Below the pieces are notes generated by a model, which did no database searches, was not told the DNA's origin, and saw nothing but the letters and a program-made list of their open reading frames with translations. 64,000 nt of DNA from Aplectana chamaeleonis. Its lineage: Eukaryota; Nematoda; Chromadorea; Rhabditida; Cosmocercidae. A program made the translations under genes and the position numbers. Below, in pieces: positions 1 to 13,291 of this stretch. The stretch spans positions 620,001 to 684,000 of the forward strand of contig JAPDOI010000268.1 in NCBI GenBank assembly GCA_029168955.1. Reading direction: 5' to 3'. Numbering within the stretch: position 1 is the stretch's first letter; the number at the start of each line of letters is the position of its first letter.

Positions 1-3000
1 CGGCGTCCTGCGAACTCTTAATTGGGTCCCACACACTTTCTACGGCGTGCGACGCACTGTTATTTGGGTCCCACACACTTTCTACGGCGTTCTGCGCGCA
101 CCCATTTGGGTCCCACACACTTTCTACGGCGTCCTGCGCACTGTCATTTGGGTCCCACACACTTTCTACGGCGTCCTGCGCACTCTCGTTTGGGTCCCAC
201 CCACTTTCTACGGCGTCCTGCGCACTCTTATTTGGGTCCCACACACTTTCTACGGCGTCCGGCGCACTGTTATTTGGGTTCCACACACTTTCTACGGCGT
301 CCGGCGCACTGTCGTTTGGGTCCCACACACTTTCTACGGCGTCCTGCGCACTCTTATTTGGGTTCCACACACTTTCTACGGCGTCCGACGCACTGTTATT
401 TGGGTCCCACACACTTTCTACGACGTTCTGCGCACACCCGTTTGGGTCCCGCACAATTTCTACGGCGTCCTGCGAACTCTTAATTGGGTCCCACACACTT
501 TCTACGGCGTCCGACGCACTGTTATTTGGGTCCCACACACTTTCTACGGCGTCCTGCGCACTCTCATTTGGGTCCCACACACTTTCTACGGCGTCCTGCG
601 CACTCTCATTTGGGTCCCACACAGTTTCTACAGCGTCCTGCGCACTCTCATTTGGGTCCCGCACACTTTCTACGGCGTCCGGCGCACTGTTATTTGGGTC
701 CCACACACTTTCTACGGCGTTCTGCGCACACCCATTTGGGTCCCACACACTTTCTACGGCGTCCTGCGCACTCTCATTTGGGTCCCACACACTTTCTACG
801 GCGTCCGGCGCACTCTCATTTGGGTCCAACACACTTTCTACGGCGTTCTGCGCACTCTCATTTGGGTCCCACACACTTTCTACGGCGTCCTGCGCACTCT
901 CATTTGGGTCCCACACACTTTCTACGGCATCCTGCGCACTCTTAGTTGGGTCCCACACACATTCTACGGCGTCCTGCGCACTCTCATTTGGGTCCCACAC
1001 ACTTTCTACGGCGTCCTGCGCACTCTCATTTGGGTCCCACACACTTTCTACGGCGTCCGACGCACTGTTATTTGGGTCCCACACACTTTCTACGACGTTC
1101 TGCGCACACCCGTTTGGGTCCCGCACAATTTCTACGGCGTCCTGCGAACTCTTAATTGGGTCCCACACACTTTCTACGGCGTCCGACGCACTGTTATTTA
1201 GGTCCCACACACTTTCTACGGCGTCCTGCGCACTCCCATTTGGGTCCCACACACTTTCTACGGCGTCCTGCGCACTCTCATTTGGGTCCCACACAGTTTC
1301 TACGGCGTCCGGCGCACTGTTATTTGGGTCCCACACACTTTCTACGGCGTCCTGCGCACTCTCATTTGGGTCCCACACACTTTCTACGGCGTCCTGCGCA
1401 CACTCATTTGGGTCCCACACACTTTCTACGGCGTCCTGCGCACACTCATTTGGGTCCCACACACTTTCTACGGCGTCCTGCGCACTCTTATTTGGGTCCC
1501 ACACACTTTCTACGGCGTCCTGCGCACTCTCATTTGGGTCCCACACACTTTCTACGGCGTCCGGCGCACTGTTATTTGGGTCCCACACACTTTCTACGGC
1601 GTTCTGCGCACTCTCGTTTGGGTCCCACACACTTTCTACGGCGTCCTGCACACTCTCATTTGGGTCCCACACACTTTGTACGGCGTCCTGCGCACTCTCA
1701 TTTGCGTCCCACACACTTTCTACGGCGTCCTGCACACTCTCATTTGGGTCCCACACACTTTCTACGGCGTCCTGCGCACTGTTATTTGGGTCCCACACAC
1801 TTTCTACGGCGTCCTGCGCACTCTTATTTGGGTCCCACACACTTTCTACGGCGTCCGACGCACTGTTATTTGGGTCCCACACACTTTCTACGGCGTACTG
1901 CGCACTCTCATTTGGGTCCCACACACTGTCTACGGCGTCCTGCGCACACTCACTTGGGTCCCGCACACTTTCTACGGCGTCCTGCGCACTCTCATTTGGG
2001 TCCCACACACTTTCTACGGCGTCCTGCGCACTCTTATTTGGGTCCCACACACTTTCTACGGCGTCCTGCGCACTCTCATTTGGGTCCCACACACTTTCTA
2101 CGGCGTCCGACGCACTGTTATTTGGGTCCCACACACTTTCTACGACGTTCTGCGCACACCCGTTTGGGTCCCGCACACTTTCTACGGCGTCCTGCGAACT
2201 CTTAATTGGGTCCCACACACTTTCTACGGCGTCCGACGCACTGTTATTTGGATCCCACACACTTTCTACGGCGTCCTGCGCACTCTCATTTGGGTCCCAC
2301 ACACTTTCTACGGCGTCCTGCGCACTCTCATCTGGGTCCCACACACTTTCTACGGCGTCCTGGGCACTCTCATTTAGGTCCCACAAACTTTCTACGGCGT
2401 CCGGCGCACTGTTATTCGGATCCCATACACTTTCTACGGCGTTGTGCGCACACCCATTTGGATCCCGCACACTTTCTACGGCGTCCTGCGCACTCTCATC
2501 TGGGTCCCACACACTTTCTACGGCGTCCGGCGCACTGTTATTTGGGTCCCACACACTTTCTACGGCGTCCTGCGCACTCTAATCTGGGTCCCACACACTT
2601 TCTACGGCGTCCTGCGCACTGTTATTTGGGTTCCACACATTTTCTACGGCGTCCTGCGCACTCTCATTTGGGTTCCACACATTTTCTACGGCGTCCTGCG
2701 CACTCTCATTTGGGTCCCACACACTTTTTACGGCGTCCGACGCACTCTCATTTGGGTCCCACACACTTTCTACGGCGTCTGGCGCACTGTTATTTGGGTC
2801 CCACACACTTTCTTGGCGCCCGGCGCGCTCTCATTTGGGTCCCACACATTTTCGACGGCGTCCTGCGCACTCTCATTTGGGTCCCACACACTTTCTACGG
2901 CGTCCGGCGCACTCTTATTTGGGTCCCACACACTTTCTACGGCGTCCTGCGCACTGTTATTTGGGTCCCACACACTTTCTACGGCGTCCTGCGCACTCTC

Positions 3001-6000
3001 ATTTGGGTCCCACACACTTTCTACGGCGTCCTGCGCACTGTTATTTGGGTCCCACACACTTTCTACGGCGTCCTGCGCACTCTCATTTGGGTGCTACACC
3101 CTTTCTACGGCGTCCTACGCACCCTTATTTGGGTCCCACACACTTTCTACGGCGTCCTGCGCACTCTCATTTGGGTCCCACACATTTTCTACGGCGTCCT
3201 GCGCACTCTCATTTGGGTCCCACACACTTTCTACGGCGTCCTGCGCACTCTCATTTGGGTCCCACACACTTTCTACGGCGTTCTGCGCACTCTCATTTGG
3301 GTCCCACACATTTTCTAGGGCGTCCGGCGCACTGTTATTTGGGTCCCACACACTTTCTACGGCGTTCTGCGCACTCCCATTTGGGTCCCACACACTTTCT
3401 ACGGCGTCCTGCGCACTCTCATTTGGGTCCCACACACTTTCTACGGCATCCTGCGCACTCATTTGGGTCCCGCACAATTTCTACGGCGTCCTGCGCACTC
3501 TTATTTGGGTCCCACACACTTTCTACGGCGTCCTGCGCACTCTTATTTGGGTTCCACACACTTTCTACGGCGTCCGACGCACTGTTATTTGGGTCCCACA
3601 CACTTTCTACGACGTTCTGCGCACACCCGTTTGGGTCCCGCACAATTTCTACGGCGTCCTGCGAACTCTTAATTGGGTCCCACACACTTTCTACGGCGTC
3701 CGACGCACTGTTATTTGGGTCCCACACACTTTCTACGGCGTCCTGCGCACTCTCATTTGGGTCCCACACACTTTCTACGGCGTCCTGCGCACTCTCATTT
3801 GGGTCCCACACAGTTTCTACGGCGTCCGGCGCACTGTTATTTGGGTCCCACACACTTTCTACGGCGTCCTGCGCACTCTCATTTGGGTCCCACACACTTT
3901 CTACGGCGTCCGGCGCACTGTTATTTGGGTCCCACACACTTTCTACGGCGTTCTGCGCGCACCCATTTGGGTCCCACACACTTTCTACGGCGTCCTGCGC
4001 ACTCTCATTTGGGTCCCACACACTTTCTACGGCGTCCGGCGCACTGTTATTTGGGTCCCACACACTTTCTACGGCGTCCTGCGCACTCTCATTTGGGTCC
4101 CGCACACTTTCTACGGCGTCCTGCGCACTCTCATTTGGGTCCCACACACTTTCTACGGCGTCCGACGTACTGTTATTTGGGTGCCACACACTTTCTACGG
4201 CGTCCTGCGCACTCTCATTTGGGTCCCACACACTTTCTACGGCGACCGGCGCACTCTCACTTGGGTCCCACACACTTTCTACGGCGTCCTGCGCACTCTC
4301 ATTTGGGTCCCACACACTTTCTACGGCGTCCTGCGCACTCTCATTTGGGTCCCACACACTTTCTACGGCGTCCTGCGCACTGTTATTTGGGTCCCACACT
4401 TTCTACGGCGTCCTCCGCACTCTCATTTGGGTCCCGCACACTTTCTACGGCGTCCGACGCACTGTTATTTGGGTCCCACACACTTTCTACGGCGTCCTGC
4501 GCACTCTCATTTGGGTCCCACACACTTTCTACGGCGTTCTGCGCACACTCATTTGGGTCCCACACACTTTCTACGGCGTCCTGCGCACTCTCACTTGGGT
4601 CCCACACAGTTTCTACGGCGTCCGACGCACTGTTATTTGGGTCCCACACACTTTCTACGACGTTCTGCGCACACCCGTTTGGGTCCCGCACAATTTCTAC
4701 GGCGTCCTGCGCACTGTTATTTGGGTCCCACACACTTTCTACGGCGTCCGACGCACTGTTATTTGGGTCCCACACACTTTCTACGGCGTCCTGCGCACTC
4801 TCATTTGGGTCCCGCACACTTTCTACGGCGTCCTGCGAACTCTCATTTGGGTGCCACACACTTTCTGAGGCGTCCGGCGCACTGTTATTTGGGTCCCACA
4901 CACTTTCTACGGCGTCCTGCGCACTCTCATTTGGGTCCCCCACACTTTCTACGGCGTTCTGCGCACACTCATTTAGGTCCCGCACACTTTCTACGGCGTC
5001 CTGCAAACTCTCATTTGGGTCCCACACACTTTCTACGGCGTCCGACGCACTGTTATTTGGGTCCCACACACTTTCTACGTTCTGCGCACACCCGTTTGGG
5101 TCCCACACACTTTCTACGGCCTCCGGCGCATCCCACTTGGGTCCCACACACTTTCTACGGCGTCCGACGCACTGTTATTTGGGTCCCACACACTTTCTAC
5201 GGCGTCCTGCGCACTCTCATTTGGGTCCCACACACTTTCTACGGCGTCCTGCGCACTCTTATTTGGGTCCCACACACTTTCTACGGCGTCCGACGCACTG
5301 TTATTTGGGTCCCACACACTTTCTACGACGTTCTGCGCACACCCGTTTGGGTCCCGCACAATTTCTACGGCGTCCTGCGAACTCTTAATTGGGTCCCACA
5401 CACTTTCTACGGCGTCCGACGCACTGTTATTTGGGTCCCACACACTTTCTACGGCGTCCTGCGCACTCTCATTTGGGTCCCACACACTTTCTACGGCGTC
5501 CTGCGCACTCTCATTTGGGTCCCACACAGTTTCTACGGCGTCCGGCGCACTGTTATTTGGGTCCCACACACTTTCTACGGCGTTCTGCGCACTCTCATTC
5601 GGGTCCCACACACTTTCTACGGCGTCCTGCGCACTCTCACTTGGGTCCCACACACTTTCTACGGCGTCCTGCGCACTCTCATTTGGGTCCCACACACTTT
5701 CTACGGCGTCCTGCGCACTCTCACTTGGGTCCCACACCCTTTCTACGGCGTCCTGCGCACTCATTTGGGTCCCACACTTTCTATGGCGTCCGACGCACTG
5801 TTATTTGGGTCCCACACGCTTTCTACGGCGTCCCGCGCACTCTCATTTGGGTCCCACACACTTTCTACGGCGTCCTGCGCACTCTCATTTGGGTCCCACA
5901 CACTTTCTACGGCGTCCTGCGCACACTCATTTGGCTCCCGCATACCTTCTACGGCGTCCTGCGACCTCTCATTTGGGTCCCGCACACTTTCTACGGCGTC

Positions 6001-9000
6001 CTGCGCACTCTCATTTGGGTCCCCCACACTTTCTACGGCGTCCGACGCACTGTTATTTGGGTCCCACACCCTTTCTGAGGCGTTCTGCGCACACCCGTTT
6101 GGGTCCCGCACACTTTCTACGGCGTCCTGCGCACTCTCATTTGGGTCCCCCACACTTTCTACGGCGTCCGACGCACTGTTATTTGGGTCCCACACACTTT
6201 CTGAGGCGTTCTGCGCACTCTCATTTGGGTCCCACACACTTTCTACAGCGTCCTGAGCACTCTCATTTGGGTCCCACACACTTTCTACGGCGTCCGACGC
6301 TCTGTTGTTTGGGTCCCACACACTTTCTACGGCGTCCTGCGCAGTCTCATTTGAGTCCCACACACTTTCTACGGCGTCCTGCGCACTTTCATTTGGGTCC
6401 CACACACTTTCTACGGCGTCCTGCGCACTCTTATTTGGGTCCCACACACTTTCTACGGCGTCCGACGCACTGTTATTTGGGTCCCACACACTTTCTACGG
6501 CGTCCTGCGCACTGTTATTTGGGTCCCACACACTTTCTACGGCGTTCTGCGAACACTCTCATTTGGGTCCCACACACTTTCTACAGCGTCCGACTCACTG
6601 TTCTTTGGGTCCCACACCCTTTCTGAGGCGTTCTGCGCACTCTCATTTGGGTCCCACACACTTTCTACGGCGTCCTGCGCACTCATTTATTTAGGTCCCA
6701 CACACTTTCTACGGCGTCCTGCGCACTCTCATTTGGGTCCCACACACTTTCTACGGCGTCCTGCGCACTCTCATTTGGGTCCCGCACACCTTCTACGGCG
6801 TCCGGCGCACTGTTATTTGGGTCCCATACACTTTCTACGGCGTTCTGCGCACTCTCATTTTGGTCCCGCACACTTTCTACGGCGTCCTGCGCACTGTTAT
6901 TTGGGTCCCACACACTTTCTACGGCGTCCGACGCACTGTTATTTGGGTCCCACACACTTTCTGAGGCGTTCTGCGCACACCCGTTTGGGTCCCGCACACT
7001 TTCTACGGCGTCCTGCGCACTCTCATTTGGGTCCCCCACACTTTCTACGGCGTCCGACGCACTGTTATTTGGGTCCCACACACTTTCTACGGCGTCCTGC
7101 GCACTCTCATTTGGGTCCCCCACACTTTCTACGGCGATCTGCGCACTCTCATTTGGGTCCCACACACTTTGTTCGGCGTCCTGCGCACACTCATTTGAGT
7201 CCCGCACACTTTCTACGGCGTCCTGCGCACACTCATTTGGGTCCCACACCCTTTCTACGGCGTCCGACGCACTGTTATTTGGGTCCCACACACGTTCTAC
7301 GGCGTTCTGCGCACACTCATTTGAGTCCCGCACACTTTCTACGGCGTCCTGCGCACTCTCATTTGGGTCCCACACACTTTCTACGGCGTCCTGCGCACAC
7401 CCGTTTGGGTCCCACACACTTTCTACGGCGTCCTGCGCACTCTCATTTGGGTCCCACACACTTTCTACGGCGTCCTGCGCACTCTAATTTGGGTCCCACA
7501 CACTTTCTACGGCGTCCTGCGAGCTCTCATTTGGGTCCCACACATTTTCTACGGCGTCTGGCGCACTTTTATTTGGGTCCCAAACACTTTCTGCGGCGTT
7601 CTGCGCACACCCATTTGGGTCCCACACACTTTCTACGGCGTCCTGTGCACTCTCATTTGGGTCCCACACATTTTCTACGGCGTCTGCCGCACTGTTATTT
7701 GGGTCCCGCACACTTTCTACGGCGTTCTGCGCTTTGGGTCCCGCACACTTTCTACGGCGTCCTGCGCACAACCATTTGGGTCCCGCACACTTTCTACGGC
7801 GTCCTGCGAACTCTCATTTGGGTACCACACACTTTATACGGCGTCCGGCGCACTGTTATTTGGGTCCAACACACTTTCTACGGCATCCTGCGCACTCTCA
7901 TTTGGGTCCCACACACTTTCTACGGCGTCCTGCGCACTCTCATTTGGGTCCCGCACACTTTCTACGGCGTCCGGCGCACTGTTATTTGGGTCCCACACAC
8001 TTTCTACGGCGTCCTGCGCACTCTCATTTGGGTCCCACACACTTTCTACGGCGTCCTGCGCACTCTCATTTGGGTGCCACACACTTTCTACGGCGTCCTG
8101 CGCACACTCATTTGGGTCCCACACACTTTCTACGGCGTCCTGCGCACTCTCATTTGGGTCCCACACACTTTGTACGGCGTCCTGCGCACTCTCATTTGGG
8201 TCCTGCACACTTTTTACGGCGTCCGGCGCACTGTTATTTGGGTCCCACACACTTTCTACGGCGTTCTGCGCACACCCGTTTGGGTCCCGCACAATTTCTA
8301 CGGCGTTCTGCGCACTCTCATTTGGGTCCCACACACTTTCTACGGCGTCCGGCGCACTGTTATTTGGGTCCCACACACTTTCTACGGCGTCCTGCGCACT
8401 CTCATTTGGGTCCCACACACTTTCTACGGCGTCCTGCGCGCACCCATTTGGGTCCCACACACTTTCTACGGCGTCCGGCGCACTGTTATTTGGGTCCCAC
8501 ACACTTTGTACGGCGTCCTGCGCACTCTCATTTGGGTCCCGTACACTTTCTACGGCGTCCTGCGCACCCATTTGGGTCCCACACACTTTCTACGGCGTCC
8601 GGCGCACTGTTATTTGGGTCCCACACACTTTCTACGGCGTCCTGCGCACTCTCATTTGGGTCCCACACACTTTCTACGGCGTCCTGCGCACTCATTTGGG
8701 TCCCACACACTTTCTACGGCGTCCGGCGCACTGTTATTTGGGTCCCACACACTTTCTACGGCGTCCTGCGCACTCTCATTTGGGTCCCACACACTTTCTA
8801 CGGCGTCCTGCGCACTCACATTTGGGTCCCACACACTTTCTACGGCGTCCTGCGCACTCACATTTGGGTCCCACACACTTTCTACGGCGTCCGGCGCACT
8901 GTTATTTGGGTCCCACACACTTTCTACGGCGTCCTGCGCACTCTCATTTGGGTCCCGCACACTTTCTACGGCGTCCGGCGCACTGTTATTTGGGTCCCAC

Positions 9001-12000
9001 ACACTTTCTACGGCGTTCTGCGCACTCTCATTTGGGTCCCACACACTTTCTACGGCATCCTGCGCACTTTCATTTGGGTCCCACACAGTTTCTACGGCGT
9101 CCTGCGCACTGTTATTTGGGTCCCACACACTTTCTACGGCGTCCTACGTACTCTCATTTGGGTCCCACACACTTTCTACGGCGTCCTGAGCACTCTCATT
9201 TAGATCCCACACACTTTCTACGGCGTTCTGCGCACTCTCATTTGGGTCCCACACACTTTCTACGGCATCCTGCGCACTTTCATTTGGGTCCCACACAGTT
9301 TCTACGGCGTCCTGCGCACTCTCATTTGGGTCCCGCACACTTTCTACGGCGTCCGGCGCACCGTTATTTGGGTCCCACACACTTTCTACGACGTTCTGCG
9401 CACACCCGTTTGGGTCCCGCACAATTTCTACGGCGTCCTGCGAACTCTTAATTGGGTCCCACACACTTTCTACGGCGTGCGACGCACTGTTATTTGGGTC
9501 CCACACACTTTCTACGGCGTCCTGCGCACTCTCATTTGGGTCCCACACACTTTCTACGGCGTCCTGCGCACTCTCATTTGGGTCCCACACACTTTCTACG
9601 GCGTCCTGCGCACTCTCATTTGGGTCCCACACACTTTCTACGGCGTCCGGCGCACTCTTATTTGGGTCCCACACACTTTCTACGGCGTCCTGCGCACTCT
9701 CATTTGGGTCCCGCACACTTTCTACGGCGTCATGCACACTCTCATTTGGGTCCCACACACTTTCTGAGGCGTCCGGCGCACCGTTATTTGGGTCCCACAC
9801 ACTTTCTACGGCGTCCTGCGCACACCCGTTTGGGTCCCGCACACTTTCTACGGCATCCTGCGAACTCTCATTTGGGTCCCACACACTTTCTACGGCGTCC
9901 GACGCACTGTTATTCAGGTCCCACACACTTTCTACGGCGTCCTGCGCACACCCGTTTGGGTCCCGCACAATTTCTACGGCGTCCTGCGAACTCTTAATTG
10001 GGTCCCACACACTTTCTACGGCGTCCGACGCACTGTTATTTGGGTCCCACACACTTTCTACGGCGTTCTGCGCACTCTCATTTGGGTCCCACACACTTTC
10101 TACGGCGTCCTGCGCACTCTCATTTGGGTCCCACACACTTTCTACGGCGTCCGACGCACTGTTATTTGGGTCCCACACACTTTCTACGGCGTTCTGCGCA
10201 CTCTCATTTGGGTTCCACACACTTTCTACGGCGTCCTGCGCACTCTCATTTTGGTCCCGCACACTTTCTACGGCGTCCGGCGCACTGTTATTTGGGTCCC
10301 ACACACTTTATACGGCGTCCTGCGCACTCTCATTTGGGTCCCACACACTTTCTACGGCGTCCGGCGCACTGTTATTTGGGTCCCACACACTTTCTACGGC
10401 GTTCTGCGCACTCGCATTTGTGTCCCATACACTTTCTACGGCGTCCTGCGCACTCTCATTTGAGTCCCGCACACTGTCTACGGCGTCCTGCGCACTCTCA
10501 TTTGAGTCCCGCACACTTTCTACGGCGTCCGGCGCACTGTTATTTGGGTCCCACACACTTTCTACGGCGTCCTGCGCACTCTCATTTGGGTCCCACACAC
10601 TTTCTACGGCGTCCTGCGCACTCACGTTTGGGTCCTACACACTTTGTACGGCGTCCTGCGCACTCTCGTTTGGGTCCCACACACTTTCTACGGCGTCCGG
10701 CGCACTCTTATTTGGGTCCCACACACATTCTACGGCGTCCTGCGCACTCTCATTTGGGTCCCACACACTTTCTACGGCGTCCTGCGCAGTCTCATTTGGG
10801 TCCCACACACTTTCTACGGCGTCCGACGCACTGTTGTTTGGGTCCCACACACTTTCTACGGCGTTCTGCGCAGTCTCATTTGGGTCCCACACACTTTCTA
10901 CGGCGTCCGGCGCACTGTTATTTGGGTCCCACACACTTTCTTCGGCGTCCTGCGCTGTGTCACTTGGGTCCCACACGCTTTCTACGGCGTCCTGCGCACT
11001 CTCATTTGGGTCCCACACACTTTCTACGGCGTCCTGCGCACTCTCATTTGGGTCCCACGCACTTTCTACGGCGTCCTGCGCACTCTCATTTAGGTCCCAC
11101 ACACTTTCTACGGCGTTCTGCGCACACTCATTTGGGTCCCGCACACTTTCTACGGCATTCTGCGCACTCTCATTTGGGTCCCACACACTTTCTACGGCGT
11201 CCTGCGCACTCTCACTTGGGTACCACACACTTTCTACGGCGTCCTGCGCACTCTCATTTGGGTCCCACACACTTTCTAGGCCGTCCAGCGCACTGTTATT
11301 TGGGTCCCACACACTTTCTACGGCGTCCTGCGCACTGTTATTTGGGTCCCACACACTTTCTACGGCGTTCTGCGCACACCCGTTTGGGTCCCGCACACTT
11401 TCTACGGCGTCCTGCGAACTCTCATTTGGGTCCCACACACTTTCTACGGCGTCCGACGCACTGTTATTTGGGTCCCACACACTTTCTGAGGCGTTCTGCG
11501 CACACCCGTTTGGGTCCCGCACACTTTCTACGGCGTCCTGCGCACTCTCATTTGGGTCCCCCACACTTTCTACGGCGTCCGACGCACTGTTATTTGGGTC
11601 CCACACACTTTCTGAGGCGTTCTGCGCACTCTCATTTGGGTCCCACACACTTTCTACGGCGTCCTGCGCACTCTCATTTGGGTCCCACACACTTTCTACG
11701 GCGTACTGCGCACTCTCATTCGGGTCCCACACTTTCTACGGCGTCCTGCGCACTCTCATTTGGGTCCCACACACTTTGTACGGCGTCCGGCGCACTCGCA
11801 TTTGGGTCCCACACACTGTCTACGGCGTCCTGCGCACTCTCATTTGGGTCCCACACACTTTCTACGGCGTCCTGCGCACTGTTATTTGGGTCCCACACAC
11901 TTTCTACGGCGTCCTGCGCACTCTCATTTGGGTCCCACACACTTTCTACGGCGTCCTGCGCACTCATTTGGGTCCCACACACTTTCTACGGCGTCCTGCG

Positions 12001-13078
12001 CACTGTTATTTGGGTCCCACACACTTTCTACGGCGTCCTGCGCACTCTCACTTGAGTCCCACACACTTTCTACGGCGTCCTGCGCACTCTCATTTGGGTC
12101 CCAAACACTTTCTATGGCGTTCTGCGCACTCTCATTTGGGTCCCACACTTTCTACGGCGTCCTGCGCACTCTCATTTGGGTCCCACACACTTTCTACGGC
12201 GTCCGGCGCACTGTTATTTGGGTTCCACACACTTTCTACGGCGTTCTGCGCAATCTCATTTGGGTCCCACACACTTTCTACGGCGTGCTGCGCACTCTCA
12301 TTTGCGTCCCACACACTTTCTACGGCGTCCGGCGCGATGTTATTTGGGGCGCACGCACTTTCTACGGCGTCCGGCGCACTCTCATTTGGGTCCCACACAC
12401 TTTCTACGGCGTCCTGCGCACTCTCATTTGGGTCCCACACGCTTTCTACGGCGTCCTGCGCACTCTCATTTGGGTCCCACACACTTTCTACGGCGTCCTG
12501 CGCACTGTTATTTGAGCCCCACACACTTTCTACCGCCTCCTGCGCACTCTCATTTGGGTCCCACACACTTTCTACGGCGTCCGACGCACTGTTATTTGGG
12601 TCCCACACACTTTCTACGGCGTTCTGCGCACTCTCATTTGGGTCCCACACACTTTCTACGGCGTCCTGCGCACTCTCATTTGGGTCCCACACACTTTCTA
12701 CGGCGTCCGGCGCACTGTTATTTGGGTCCCACACACTTTCTACGGCGTCCTGCGCACTCTCATTTGGGTCCCGCACACTTTCTACGGCGTCCGGCGCACT
12801 GTTATTTGGGTCCCACACACTTTCTACGGCGTTCTGCGCACTCTCATTTGGGTCCCACACACTTTCTACGGCGTCCTGCGCACTCTCATTTGGGTCCCAC
12901 ACACTTTCTACGGCGTCCTGCGCACTCTCATTTGGGTCCCACACACTTTCTACGGCGTCCTGCGCACTCTCATTTGGGTCCCACACACTTTCTACGGCGT
13001 CCTGCGCACTCTTATTTGGGTCCCACACACTTTCTACGGCGTCCGACGCACTGTTATTTGGGTCCCACACACTTTCTA

Positions 13079-13291
13079 CGACGTTCTGCGCACACCCGTT
13101 TGGGTCCCGCACAATTTCTACGGCGTCCTGCGAACTCTTAATTGGGTCCCACACACTTTCTACGGCGTCCGGCGCACTGTTATTTGGGTCCCACACACTT
13201 TCTACGACGTTCTGCGCACACCCGTTTGGGTCCCGCACAATTTCTACGGCGTCCTGCGAACTCTTAATTGGGTCCCACACACTTTCTACGG
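13079..13291 (-). repeat. Tandem pair of a 126-bp three-monomer block within A1
   Basis: A diagnostic block contains CGACGTTCTGCGCACACCCG, then CCCGCACAATTTCTACGG, then GCGAACTCTTAATTGG. Here it occurs twice, exactly 126 bp (three monomers) apart. The same pair spacing is seen at 15,340 and 15,466. Single or slightly altered copies start near 421, 1,093, 2,143, 3,610, 5,328, 9,389, 17,720, 18,934 and 21,113. The 421-to-1,093 spacing is 672 bp, or 16 monomers. The block marks segments that have been copied around the array. Confidence 0.85.

Noticed and set aside
2444..6256. 1,270-codon plus-strand frame
   Set aside because: It switches between all three repeat peptides as short monomers shift the frame, which no real repeat protein would do.
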